Source of the DNA: Salinivirgaceae bacterium
GTDB lineage: Bacteria > Bacteroidota > Bacteroidia > Bacteroidales > SZUA-534
Reading direction: 5' to 3'
DNA: 64,000 nucleotides
Assembly (NCBI GenBank): GCA_017527435.1
Contig: JAFXQB010000016.1
Span: 1 to 64,000 of the forward strand
Position numbers and translations under genes: made by a program. Of the stretch, positions 55,587 to 64,000 are shown piece after piece. Below the pieces are notes generated by a model. That model was not told the DNA's origin, did no database searches, and was given only the letters and a program-made list of their open reading frames with translations. How positions within the stretch are numbered: the first letter of the stretch is position 1; each line of letters starts with the position of its first letter.

Positions 55587-58265
55587 ATGAAACGTTTAAT
55601 CAGCACATTCTTTTTCGCTACGGCCGTATGTTGGCAGGCATCGGCGCAAGCCACTTTATTCAACGAGTCGCAGACTGTTTCGGTTGAGATTAACGGTGAC
55701 AACCGCAGCGATGACGGCCTGCTCGACATTGTTTTTGCCGATGGCGGCGACCGTTTGCTCACCTACAAACTCGATTTGGAAAGCCGTATAACCCGCATCG
55801 GCGGACAGTTGCTTATAACTATCGACAACCGTGGCTTTAAATCGAACAACGATTGCAAGTATAAGGGCTTCAGTATCAATAGTGTACTGCGACCCGAAGT
55901 GTTCAGTGCCGAATTTGTGCTTCTTTCGGGCGCGGGCAGCGAAGTAAAACGCTGGACGGTTGATAATGAACCATTTGAGCCTGAAAAGAACATGGTCCGC
56001 CACTATTACGTTGAAGAAGAGCCGCTCACTGGCTGCAAACTGCGCATTGTGTCGGTCGAACTGCATTTCAACAAGTCGGGTGTGCGTGAGGCCGATGAGT
56101 TCATCAGCCTTATCGACGACTATTACAACACCGACGCACGTCTGAAAATGATGGAGCAAGAGTTGGCTGCCATTCGTCCCGATTCCATCGAAACACTTGA
56201 GCAGGCGCGGCAGTTCACCATCAACAACACGGCTGTCATCAACGACATAAAATCTCGTCATTTTGATACTAAACTTGACCTATCGGCCTATAACCCAATC
56301 GATTTGATGGAACATCTGCGCCAAGCGGAACAAACCAACCGCAATGTGAAGAAGCAGGTTGAATATGCGCTGTCGCACATGTGGGAAACCTATCACAACA
56401 AGGGTATGGAATTGCTCGGGTGGGGCAAGGGCGACCGCGCCGAAGAGATGTTCATCAATTCCATCAAGGCCAAAACCAACTATGCGCCACCGCATTATCA
56501 GTTGGCTTCAATGGATTATGAGTCAGGACTTTATCGTCAGGTGCTCGACACTTGCGCCCGCATTGTGACCGACATGAATCCCGATTCCGACACGCGCTAC
56601 AATACCATCAAACTGGCAGAGCGTGTCATCTATATTTTTATCGATTCGGTGAGTCAATTCATTGATAACAAGGATGTTGATAACGGATTTCGAGTGCTTT
56701 CGGTTTGCAAGGACTATTGCAAGCGCATCAAGGGAATCCGAAGGTTCGAAGAGTTTGACAAACTGTCGGCGCAACTCTATGGCGCCATTCACGCAAAACT
56801 CATCGCGGAAGCGCAGACATACTATGACGCCAAAGACTTGAAACAGAGTACATTGCTCGCCGATTCGGCCGCTAATTTGCGCGCAGAGTATCCGACTTTC
56901 GACATTGATGCTAAAGCAGAGAGTAAATTGCTGAACGACTTGTATTTGGCATGGATTGCGTACGGAAAATCGGTGTCGATGGATAAACCCGACGAAGCGC
57001 TTTTCGCCTTCGATCAGGCAACCCACATCTGCCGTAAGCACACAGCGGTCAGTTGCTCTGCTGAACTTGAAAAACTGGCGTTCGACAGCCGTACGCACAA
57101 GTATATGCGGATGTTGGAAGAAGCGAAATCGTCGCTCGACGATGGTTATCCCGACTCTGCTCTTGAGCAACTCGACGAAGCCGAAAAATACCGCCAAACG
57201 TGGGATTTGAAGAAAATAGCGTTGGCTGATGAGTTGCGCACCGAAGCCTATCAGCAGAAATATGACGGCTTGATGGCTGAAGGCGACAATGCTCTGGCCC
57301 GAAAGCAGCCGCGCGAAGCGTTGGCTTTCTATGCCGCAGCGCTGGCAATCAACAAGGAACAGCCCATTATGGCCGACACCGCCTGGACAACCAAAAACCG
57401 CAACGCATCAATAATGTATGTCGTAAATCTTTGTGGTTTAGGCATTTCGTATGTTGAGATGTTCCAAATGGGCAAGGCAGGACAGCAGTATCAGAAAGCG
57501 CTGGCTGTGGCCGAAGACGCCAAAATCACCAAAGTTGCTGAAGTTCAGACCGCTTTGTCAGATCTTTCGGCGGCCTTGAGCGATGGTGAGTGCAGTCAGG
57601 CGTGGTTCGACTACAATGTGCAAGTTGGTGCCGCTGAACGACTTATCAAGCAGAAAGAGTTCATCAAGGCGCGCACGTCGCTGTCGAAGGCTGCGGGCAT
57701 TGCTCGTGCCAACTACAAGTGCAACCTGACCGATTCGGTTGTGCAGGAACGCTCGAAAGACATCGAAACCATCTGCGAGTACGAAAAGATGGTCAACTCG
57801 GTGCAGCCTATGCTTGAGCAGAAAGAGTTTGCAAAGGCTCTCGAGACCTATGTAGCCGCCACCGAGTTCTTTACCGATAGTTGCAACAACAAGTTCGGAA
57901 TCCGTCACAAGGCGGTTTACGATTATGTTTTTGAAAATCAATATGGTGGACTTGTCGATGCGGCAGTTGTCTACTATGCCGAAATCAACGAACTGAAGAA
58001 ATCACTCAACCTGCTCAACGAGTTGAACCGTCGCTATTATGAGTCGATGTGGACCCGCGAGAGTCAGGAAAAACTGGGCATTGAACTGGCTCGCCGCGAT
58101 TTCCGCGAGCATCCGTCGGCCGACCCGAAGGTGAAAGTTCTCGACTACACCCGCGGCGACAAGTGGTACAACGGCTTGCGCAAAGCCTATCAGCAAGAAT
58201 GGATTGACAATTCGGTTGAGAATTTGAAAGATGACAAATCGAGCGCAAAGAGCAAAAAACAATGA
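55587..58265 (+). CDS. Secreted protein with helical (TPR-like) repeats
   Basis: An 892-residue protein with a signal peptide (FFATAVCWQASAQ, cleavage near residue 21). The first about 180 residues are beta-rich (VEINGDNRSDDGLLDIVFADGG). From about residue 190 to the end it is helical, with several TPR-like units (MELLGWGKGDRAEEMFINSIKAKTNYAPPHYQLASMDYESGLYRQVL; AEGDNALARKQPREALAFYAAALAI; MGKAGQQYQKALAVAE). I do not recognise the whole protein. It is probably periplasmic or membrane-associated and works by protein-protein contact. It has its own gap upstream and is outside the capsule transcript. Confidence 0.8.
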   Translation: MKRLISTFFFATAVCWQASAQATLFNESQTVSVEINGDNRSDDGLLDIVFADGGDRLLTYKLDLESRITRIGGQLLITIDNRGFKSNNDCKYKGFSINSVLRPEVFSAEFVLLSGAGSEVKRWTVDNEPFEPEKNMVRHYYVEEEPLTGCKLRIVSVELHFNKSGVREADEFISLIDDYYNTDARLKMMEQELAAIRPDSIETLEQARQFTINNTAVINDIKSRHFDTKLDLSAYNPIDLMEHLRQAEQTNRNVKKQVEYALSHMWETYHNKGMELLGWGKGDRAEEMFINSIKAKTNYAPPHYQLASMDYESGLYRQVLDTCARIVTDMNPDSDTRYNTIKLAERVIYIFIDSVSQFIDNKDVDNGFRVLSVCKDYCKRIKGIRRFEEFDKLSAQLYGAIHAKLIAEAQTYYDAKDLKQSTLLADSAANLRAEYPTFDIDAKAESKLLNDLYLAWIAYGKSVSMDKPDEALFAFDQATHICRKHTAVSCSAELEKLAFDSRTHKYMRMLEEAKSSLDDGYPDSALEQLDEAEKYRQTWDLKKIALADELRTEAYQQKYDGLMAEGDNALARKQPREALAFYAAALAINKEQPIMADTAWTTKNRNASIMYVVNLCGLGISYVEMFQMGKAGQQYQKALAVAEDAKITKVAEVQTALSDLSAALSDGECSQAWFDYNVQVGAAERLIKQKEFIKARTSLSKAAGIARANYKCNLTDSVVQERSKDIETICEYEKMVNSVQPMLEQKEFAKALETYVAATEFFTDSCNNKFGIRHKAVYDYVFENQYGGLVDAAVVYYAEINELKKSLNLLNELNRRYYESMWTRESQEKLGIELARRDFREHPSADPKVKVLDYTRGDKWYNGLRKAYQQEWIDNSVENLKDDKSSAKSKKQ

Positions 58266-58274
58266 TTTTCTGCC

Positions 58275-58282
58275 TACCTTTG
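58275..58282 (+). promoter_or_regulatory. -7 promoter element of ribBA
   Basis: TACCTTTG, an exact match to TAnnTTTG, 17 bases before the ATG, the same distance as in murF-alr. It overlaps the few bases after the previous stop codon. No FMN riboswitch is seen upstream. Confidence 0.62.
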
Positions 58283-58298
58283 CCGCAAATTTCAAGAT

Positions 58299-59528
58299 AT
58301 GCAGACCGATATAAAACTTAATACAATCCCTGAAGCTGTTGAAGCTATCAAACGTGGTGATTTTGTGATAGTTGTGGATGATGAAGATCGCGAGAACGAA
58401 GGCGATTTTGTGATTGCCGCCGAAAAAATCACGCCCGAAAAGGTGAATTTTATGCTGAAAAACGGCCGCGGACTGCTCTGCGCGCCCATCACCATCGATC
58501 GTTGCGCCGAGTTGGAACTCAACCATATGGTCGATAACAACACATCGATTTTGGGCACGCCGTTCACCGTGTCGGTTGACAAGATAGAAGGCTGTACCAC
58601 AGGCGTTTCCGCTGCCGACCGTGCCGCAACCATCCGCGCTTTGGCCGACCCCGAATCGAAACCGTCAACCTTTGCGCGCCCTGGTCACATCAATCCGCTT
58701 TACGCTCAAAACAAAGGCGTTATCCGTCGTGCGGGACACACCGAAGCGGCCGTCGATTTGGCTCGCCTTGCAGGACTTCATCCCGCCGCCGCGCTCATCG
58801 AGATTATGAACGAAGACGGCACAATGGCGCGGATGGAACAGTTGCAAGTGATTGCTAAAGAATTCAATCTCAATATAATAACCATCAAAGACCTGATTGC
58901 CTACCGCTTGCAGCAAGACACGCTTATTGAGCGCGGCCCCGAAGTGCATCTGCCGACGGCTTACGGCGATTTCCGTCTGATTCCGTTCCTTCAGAAGTCG
59001 AACAACAAAGAGCATATCGCCTTGATTAAGGGCTCGTGGGAGAAGGACGAGCCGATTCTGGTGCGCGTCCACTCATCGTGTATGACGGGCGACATTTTCG
59101 GCTCGATGCGCTGCGAGTGCGGCGAGCAACTGCATAAGGCAATGCAAACCATTGATAAAGAAGGCAAAGGCGTCATAATCTATATGAATCAGGAAGGGCG
59201 CGGCATTGGGTTGATGGCCAAAATCAAGGCCTACGAGTTGCAGGAGCACGGCTACGACACCGTCGATGCCAACATCCACCTGGGTTTCGACGCCGATGAG
59301 CGCGATTATGGGGTGGGGGCGAGCATTCTGCGCGAGTTGGGCGTGAGCAAGATGCGCCTGATGACCAACAATCCCGTGAAGCGCATCGGACTTGAAGCCT
59401 ATGGGCTCGAAGTGGTTGAGAATGTGCCAATTGAGATTGAGCCGAACAAGTACAACGAGTTCTATATGCGCACCAAAAAAGAGCGTATGGGACACACTCT
59501 CAGGCTAATACACTGCAACAACAAATAA
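58299..59528 (+). CDS. ribBA: Bifunctional DHBP synthase / GTP cyclohydrolase II
   Basis: A 409-residue enzyme of riboflavin synthesis. The RibB half (1 to about 205) makes 3,4-dihydroxy-2-butanone 4-phosphate from ribulose 5-phosphate: [18 protein letters not shown] (acidic metal site), GRGLLCAPI, and [28 protein letters not shown]. The RibA half opens [27 protein letters not shown] (the three zinc cysteines), [21 protein letters not shown], and GLEVVE near the end. Both halves are complete. The gene is monocistronic or followed by the LOG gene 9 bases on. Confidence 0.96.
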   Translation: MQTDIKLNTIPEAVEAIKRGDFVIVVDDEDRENEGDFVIAAEKITPEKVNFMLKNGRGLLCAPITIDRCAELELNHMVDNNTSILGTPFTVSVDKIEGCTTGVSAADRAATIRALADPESKPSTFARPGHINPLYAQNKGVIRRAGHTEAAVDLARLAGLHPAAALIEIMNEDGTMARMEQLQVIAKEFNLNIITIKDLIAYRLQQDTLIERGPEVHLPTAYGDFRLIPFLQKSNNKEHIALIKGSWEKDEPILVRVHSSCMTGDIFGSMRCECGEQLHKAMQTIDKEGKGVIIYMNQEGRGIGLMAKIKAYELQEHGYDTVDANIHLGFDADERDYGVGASILRELGVSKMRLMTNNPVKRIGLEAYGLEVVENVPIEIEPNKYNEFYMRTKKERMGHTLRLIHCNNK

Positions 59529-59537
59529 TCGCACGCA

Positions 59538-60137
59538 ATGAAAACCGTCTGCGTTTTTTGTGCGTCGAACCGTGGCTCAAATGCTGAATATGAGCGCGTT
59601 GCCGCCGAATTTGGCACATTGCTTGCCGCGCGCGGCTTGGATTTGGTTTACGGCGGCGCCAACGTTGGGTTGATGCGCTGCGTGGCCGAAGCCGCAATGG
59701 CAGGCGGCAGCAAGGTGACGGGCGTCATCACCGAATTTTTGGCTGGCCGCGAACTGGCGCAGTCGGGTTTGGCCAAGATGCTCACTGTGAGCACAATGCA
59801 GGAACGTAAGGCCACTATGGAACGCCTTTCGGACGGTTTTGTTGTTCTGCCTGGCGGTTTTGGCACAATGGATGAGATGTTCGAAATCCTGTCGGGCGGA
59901 CAGTTAGGCTTCCACAAAAAGCCGCTTGTGGTGCTGAATATCAATGGTTTCTACAATCACCTGAAGGCCCAACTCGAGTTTATGGTCAGTGAGAAGATGC
60001 TTTTGCCGCAGCACGCCGCAATGGTTCAGTTTGCCGATACGCCAGCCGAAGCCATCGACCAATTATTCGGCTATTCCGCGCCCGTGGTGGGGAAGTGGAT
60101 TGATGATATCCGAAGGGATAATGAACGTCCCCGATAG
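59538..60137 (+). CDS. LOG family protein (TIGR00730, lysine decarboxylase-like fold)
   Basis: A 199-residue Rossmann-fold protein. KTVCVFCASNRGSN, LVYGGANVGLMRCVAEAA and LPGGFGTMDEMFEILSGGQLG are the family signatures; the last carries PGGxGTxxE. Such proteins hydrolyse nucleoside 5'-monophosphates to release the base (cytokinin-type phosphoribohydrolase). It begins 9 bases after ribBA, so it is probably cotranscribed with it. The natural substrate in this organism is unknown. Confidence 0.93.
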   Translation: MKTVCVFCASNRGSNAEYERVAAEFGTLLAARGLDLVYGGANVGLMRCVAEAAMAGGSKVTGVITEFLAGRELAQSGLAKMLTVSTMQERKATMERLSDGFVVLPGGFGTMDEMFEILSGGQLGFHKKPLVVLNINGFYNHLKAQLEFMVSEKMLLPQHAAMVQFADTPAEAIDQLFGYSAPVVGKWIDDIRRDNERPR

Positions 60138-60238
60138 GGGGTGCTGATAACATTTCACGGTCACACTTTCCGTGTGTACCAGAGTCATTCAATTATCATC
60201 TCTAGTCCCTAAACTCTAAACCTTCCCCTCTCACCCTT

Positions 60239-61018
60239 TCATTTTAGTCCCGCCTTCAGCGAGCGGATAACGGCGCTGTTGAAACCTGCGTGGTCCAGTT
60301 CGTTCAAGCCTTTGATGGTCACGCCGCCGGGGGTTGTAACCTTGTCGATGGCTTCTTCGGGATGCCAGCCGGTCTCTTTCAGCAGCGACACTGCGCCCTG
60401 CATCGTCTGCAGCGCAATCTGCTTGGCTTGGGCAGGGTAGAAGCCCATCTCGCAGCCGCCCTCCATTTGTGCTCGGATGTAGCGCATCACATAGGCTATG
60501 CCGCAACTGGCCATCATCATTCCGGGACCTACAAGATTCTCGGCCACAACAAGCGTGTCGCCAACAATGTCGTAAAGGCCTTTCACCTGCGCCAGAGCGG
60601 CGTCGGTGGCCGATTTGCCTTTGGCTATGAAACTCATACTTGCTCCAAATTCGGCAGCAATGTTGGGTATCACGTACAGCAGATTGCCATCGGCGCCAAG
60701 CGCTTCGGCCAGTTTGTCGGTGGTGAAGTTGGCGGCGTCCGAAACCACAATCTGCCGTTTCAGGTCCAAAACGGGCTTAATCTCGCCAACAACCGTCGGC
60801 ATCAGCCAGGGTTTTACCACCAATATAATAATGTCGGCGCCCTTTGCGGCCGCAACGTTGTCGGTTGTTGTGGTCAACTGCGGATATTTCGCCTTGAAAT
60901 CGGCAAGCAGTTGCTCGTTTTTGTCGGCAATGGTAATGTTCTCAACCTTGCCACTCTTTGCCCAGCCGTGTATGAGCGCCCCGCCCATATTGCCGGCACC
61001 AATCACCGTAAGTTTCAT
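60239..61018 (-). CDS. proC: Pyrroline-5-carboxylate reductase
   Basis: Last step of proline synthesis: NAD(P)H-dependent reduction of 1-pyrroline-5-carboxylate. 259 residues; ATG 61018 starts the Rossmann motif MKLTVIGAGNMGGALIHGW, and a -7 box 23 bases upstream supports it over a longer frame. DIIILVVKPWLMPTVV and the C-terminal signature (GPGMMMASCGIAYVMRYI; QTMQGAVSLLKETGWHPEEAIDKVTTPGGVTIKGLNEL) are clear. Convergent to the LOG gene. Confidence 0.95.
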   Translation of the reverse strand: MKLTVIGAGNMGGALIHGWAKSGKVENITIADKNEQLLADFKAKYPQLTTTTDNVAAAKGADIIILVVKPWLMPTVVGEIKPVLDLKRQIVVSDAANFTTDKLAEALGADGNLLYVIPNIAAEFGASMSFIAKGKSATDAALAQVKGLYDIVGDTLVVAENLVGPGMMMASCGIAYVMRYIRAQMEGGCEMGFYPAQAKQIALQTMQGAVSLLKETGWHPEEAIDKVTTPGGVTIKGLNELDHAGFNSAVIRSLKAGLK

Positions 61019-61040
61019 AGTTTTTTGTTTTTCAGATGCG

Positions 61041-61048
61041 CAAATGTA
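61041..61048 (-). promoter_or_regulatory. -7 promoter element of proC
   Basis: TACATTTG on the minus strand, an exact TAnnTTTG match, 23 bases before the proC ATG. It would fall inside the coding region if the longer frame were used. Confidence 0.65.
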
Positions 61049-61218
61049 AGAATTTTTGGATTGGTGGGTTGCGTGAATCGGATAGTCGTAATTCATAATT
61101 CGCAATTCAAAAAAAACTAATTTCTAAATTCTAATTATTTGCCCAACCACTTTAAAATTTGTTTATAAATAGTACGTTTTTCCGCCGCTATGCGATAAAA
61201 CTTTTATCCCAAATTATC

Positions 61219-61226
61219 TATTTTAG
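61219..61226 (+). promoter_or_regulatory. Possible -7 promoter element of rfbD
   Basis: TATTTTAG, one base off consensus, 27 bases before the ATG. It lies in the same 12-mer (CTATTTTAGCAA) found before miaA. Confidence 0.35.
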
Positions 61227-61253
61227 CAAGTTGTATGGAAAAATAAAAACAGA

Positions 61254-62138
61254 ATGAAGTACAGAATATTAGTTACAGGCGCTAATGGTCAGTTGGGTAG
61301 CGAGTTACGTGAGTTGTCGGCCAAATACACCGATTATGAGTTCACGTTTACCGATGTGGCCGAACTCGACATCACCAACATCGATTCGCTAAACGCCTAT
61401 TTTCAAAGCCAACCGAAATTCGATTTCCTTATAAACTGCGCGGCTTATACCGCTGTCGATGCCGCCGAAAGCAATCAGGAACTGGCTTTCAAACTCAACA
61501 CCACGGCTGTCGATATGCTGGTTGAGATGGCTGGCAAATACGGCTTCTTCCTGATTCAGATTTCCACCGACTACGTGTTCGATGGCGAGAAGAACCGCCC
61601 GTATGACGAAGAAGACGTGCCAATTCCGAGTTCTATTTACGGCAAGACCAAAAACGATGCCGAGCGTCTGATTCTCTATTCCGACATTCGCGCCATTGTA
61701 ATCAGAACTGCTTGGCTTTATTCAACTTATGGAAAGAATTTCGTTAAGTCAATGATAAAATACGGCACCGAGCGCGACGAGTTGAACGTGGTTTTCGACC
61801 AGGTGGGCACACCAACCTACGCAGCCGACCTTGCCGATGCCATTCTGCAGATTCTGCCGCAGTTACAGGCAATGCCGAAACCCTACACCGATTTGTTCCA
61901 CTACACCAACGAAGGCGTGTGCAGTTGGTACGATTTCACACAGCACATTCTGCGCCACGAGAATATCAACTGCCGTGTGAACCCAATCCGCAGTGAGCAG
62001 TACCCCACACCAGCCAAAAGGCCAGCCTTCTCGGTGCTCGACAAGTCGAAAATAAAAACGAAATTCGGCATTACCATTCCGTATTGGACTGACAGTCTTG
62101 ATGTTATGTTGAAAAAACTGAAAGAAATGAACAATTAA
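61254..62138 (+). CDS. rfbD: dTDP-4-dehydrorhamnose reductase
   Basis: Last enzyme of dTDP-L-rhamnose synthesis; reduces dTDP-4-keto-L-rhamnose with NAD(P)H. 294 residues; VTGANGQLGSELREL is the cofactor motif, AAYTAVDAAESNQELAFKLNTTAV and STDYVFDGEKNRPYDEED are family signatures, with the catalytic Tyr in SSIYGKTKNDAERLI (YxxxK). No rfbABC genes are in the window, so the rest of the pathway must be elsewhere. It may serve the capsule locus. Confidence 0.94.
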   Translation: MKYRILVTGANGQLGSELRELSAKYTDYEFTFTDVAELDITNIDSLNAYFQSQPKFDFLINCAAYTAVDAAESNQELAFKLNTTAVDMLVEMAGKYGFFLIQISTDYVFDGEKNRPYDEEDVPIPSSIYGKTKNDAERLILYSDIRAIVIRTAWLYSTYGKNFVKSMIKYGTERDELNVVFDQVGTPTYAADLADAILQILPQLQAMPKPYTDLFHYTNEGVCSWYDFTQHILRHENINCRVNPIRSEQYPTPAKRPAFSVLDKSKIKTKFGITIPYWTDSLDVMLKKLKEMNN

Positions 62139-62231
62139 TAATTAACAATGAACAATTAAATGGCGATAAGGCATAATTGATTGGGTGACTTTAGATTAAA
62201 CTTAAAACTAAACACTCACCACTTACCATTC

Positions 62232-62271
62232 AATTCACCGATTCACCGATTAAACAATTCACCGATTTACC
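62232..62271 (+). repeat. ATTCACCGA-type short repeats
   Basis: Three copies of ATTCACCGATT with a TAAAC interruption, related to the block at 6379-6413, including the flanking GATTTACC. The gap also holds AACAATGAACAATTAAATGGCG-like low-complexity sequence. No gene. Confidence 0.7.
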
Positions 62272-62284
62272 AAAACTTTAAAAT

Positions 62285-64000
62285 ATGCAATCAGATTTAT
62301 TACAAACCGTTAAGCAGCGCGCTCAGGCGTGGCTCAACACCGCTTCAATCGACGAAGAGACAAAGAAGCAGGTGAAAAATATGATGGAAAACGATGAGAA
62401 TGAACTCGTTGAGTCGTTCTACCGCGATTTGGAATTCGGCACTGGCGGCTTGCGCGGAATTATGGGCGCTGGCACCAACCGAATGAATATCTACACCGTG
62501 GGAATGGCCACACAGGGCCTTTGCAACTATCTGCTCAAGCAGTTTGCTGGCAAAGAGATAAAAGTGGCGCTTGCTCACGACAGCCGCAACAACGGCCGCA
62601 CCTTCTGCGAGGCTGCTGCACGAATCTTCGTGGCAAACGGAATCAAAGTCTATCTGTTTGATTCTCTGCGTCCGACACCCGAACTTTCGTTCGCAATTCG
62701 CTATCTGGGCTGCCAGAGCGGCGTGGTTGTAACCGCTTCGCACAACCCGAAAGAGTACAACGGCTACAAGGTTTATTGGGACGATGGAGCGCAGATTATC
62801 GCACCGCACGACACCAATATTATAAATGAAGTGCAGAAAATCACTTCGGTTGATGAGGTGAAATGGGGCAAGGGCAACGACGGAATCACCATTATCGGCG
62901 ACGATGTTGACAAACCGTATCTTGAACGCATTAAGGCACTTACGCTGTCGCCAGAGATTATCGCCAAGCACAAGGATATGAAGATTGTCTACACGCCGAT
63001 TCACGGAACGGGCGTGCGCCTTGTGCCCGCAAGCCTGAAAAACTACGGCTTCGAGAATATTATTCACGTTGACGCACAAGACGTTAGCGACGGCAACTTC
63101 CCAACCGTCAAATCGCCGAACCCCGAGGAGCCTGCCGCAATGGCAATGGCTATTGAGAAGGCGAAAGAGACTGGCGCAGAACTGGTTATCGCCACCGACC
63201 CCGACGCCGACCGCGTGGGCATTGCTGCCAAAAACAACAAGGGCGAGTTCGAGTTGCTCAACGGCAACCAAACGGGCTCAATCCTTATCTACTACTTGCT
63301 CAACAAGTGGAAAGAGAACGGTAAACTGAAAGGCAAGGAATTCATTGTCAAGACTATAGTAACCACCGAACTGCTTGCCGCGATGGCCAAAGATTTCGGC
63401 GTTGAGTACTACGACGTGCTCACAGGCTTTAAGTTCATTGCCGACGCCATTAAGCGCAACGAGGGCAAGAAGCAGTTCATTGGCGGAGGCGAGGAGTCGT
63501 ACGGCTACCTTTGCGGCGATTTCGTGCGCGACAAAGACGCAGTTATGTCGTCGTCGCTCATTGCCGAGGCCGCCGCGTGGGCGTTCAGCCAGGGCAAATC
63601 GCTGTTCGACCTGCTGGCAGAAATCTACGTGCGCTACGGGTTCTATCGCGAGAAACTGATAAACGTTGTGAAGAAGGGCAAATCGGGCGCCGAAGAGATT
63701 CAGCAGATGATGACCGACTTCCGCAGTAACCCGCCCAAGCAAATTGCTGGTTCTGAAGTTGTTTGCATTAAAGACTACAAACTGGGCAAGGCCGTCGACC
63801 AAAAGACCAAGGCCGAGACCGAAATCACCCTGCCAAAATCGAACGTTCTGCAGTTCATTACCGCCGACGGCACCATTGTTTCGGTCCGTCCGTCGGGAAC
63901 CGAGCCGAAAATCAAGTTCTATATCGGCACAAAAATGCCATTGGCCAACGCGTCTGAATATCAGGCTGTTGCCAACAAACTGAACGACAAGATTGCGGCA
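62285..64000 (+). CDS. Phosphoglucomutase/phosphomannomutase family protein (3' end outside window)
   Basis: Moves phosphate between C1 and C6 of a hexose. The frame is open from ATG 62285 to the window edge (572 codons, no stop), so the gene is incomplete here by a few residues at most, judged by the family's usual size near 580. The catalytic serine S152 is in TASHNPKEYNGYK; metal-binding TDPDADRVG, sugar-binding GGGEESYGYL and the phosphate-binding VRPSGTEPKIKFYI follow in order. It is of the larger (PgcA/PMM2-like) type and likely supplies sugar-1-phosphates for glycogen or surface glycans. Confidence 0.95.
   Translation, partial: MQSDLLQTVKQRAQAWLNTASIDEETKKQVKNMMENDENELVESFYRDLEFGTGGLRGIMGAGTNRMNIYTVGMATQGLCNYLLKQFAGKEIKVALAHDSRNNGRTFCEAAARIFVANGIKVYLFDSLRPTPELSFAIRYLGCQSGVVVTASHNPKEYNGYKVYWDDGAQIIAPHDTNIINEVQKITSVDEVKWGKGNDGITIIGDDVDKPYLERIKALTLSPEIIAKHKDMKIVYTPIHGTGVRLVPASLKNYGFENIIHVDAQDVSDGNFPTVKSPNPEEPAAMAMAIEKAKETGAELVIATDPDADRVGIAAKNNKGEFELLNGNQTGSILIYYLLNKWKENGKLKGKEFIVKTIVTTELLAAMAKDFGVEYYDVLTGFKFIADAIKRNEGKKQFIGGGEESYGYLCGDFVRDKDAVMSSSLIAEAAAWAFSQGKSLFDLLAEIYVRYGFYREKLINVVKKGKSGAEEIQQMMTDFRSNPPKQIAGSEVVCIKDYKLGKAVDQKTKAETEITLPKSNVLQFITADGTIVSVRPSGTEPKIKFYIGTKMPLANASEYQAVANKLNDKIAA

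Overview
The window comes from a member of the Bacteroidales (phylum Bacteroidota). The evidence is a SusC/SusD outer-membrane pair, a NusG-like UpxY regulator heading a capsule locus, a type IX secretion (gliding-motility-type) C-terminal domain, a MurF-Alr fusion, many lipoproteins, and repeated use of the Bacteroidota -7 promoter box TAnnTTTG with few Shine-Dalgarno sites. The species cannot be named from the sequence alone.

Layout. 1-190: 3' end of an rRNA operon (5S rRNA and terminator). 0.4-6.9 kb: GH9 glycosidase lipoprotein, miaA coupled to two glycosyltransferases, CYTH protein. 6.9-10.4 kb (minus): secreted protein of unknown role, flavin reductase, and a gpx-ohrR-like peroxide operon with two operator-like palindromes on its promoter. 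10.4-16.7 kb (minus): accessory island with a restriction-modification operon (HNH nuclease plus two complete m5C methyltransferases), an ORF6N/PLD-like gene, a REP-associated transposase with a truncated second copy, and three related repeats that each carry a -7 box. 16.7-26.7 kb: housekeeping genes (GNAT and DUF2156-type acyltransferases, murF-alr, tandem PAP2 phosphatase, T9SS-type cargo protein, UvrD-type helicase). 26.8-33.4 kb: SusC/SusD nutrient-uptake operon with two lipoproteins and a strong terminator.

33.5-55.4 kb: a capsular/exopolysaccharide locus, all on the plus strand, more AT-rich by eye than its flanks between about 36 and 53 kb. It starts with upxY and holds a DegT-type sugar aminotransferase, an initiating sugar-phosphate transferase, one GT2, two LicD phosphotransferases, Wzx, two Wzy/ligase-type proteins and a GDPD-like lipoprotein. 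The most interesting part is a complete 2-aminoethylphosphonate route: PEP mutase, phosphonopyruvate decarboxylase, and a fused AEP cytidylyltransferase/AEP transaminase. CMP-activated phosphonate from this module is the expected donor for a LicD protein, so the locus probably makes a phosphonate-decorated glycan. A second aminotransferase/cytidylyltransferase pair, an HpaI-like aldolase and an Ldh-family dehydrogenase suggest another activated head group. A decayed copy of the start of the second polymerase gene lies immediately upstream of the phosphonate genes, a trace of how the module was assembled.

55.5-64 kb: secreted repeat protein, ribBA, LOG-family protein, proC, rfbD, and a phosphohexomutase cut by the window edge.
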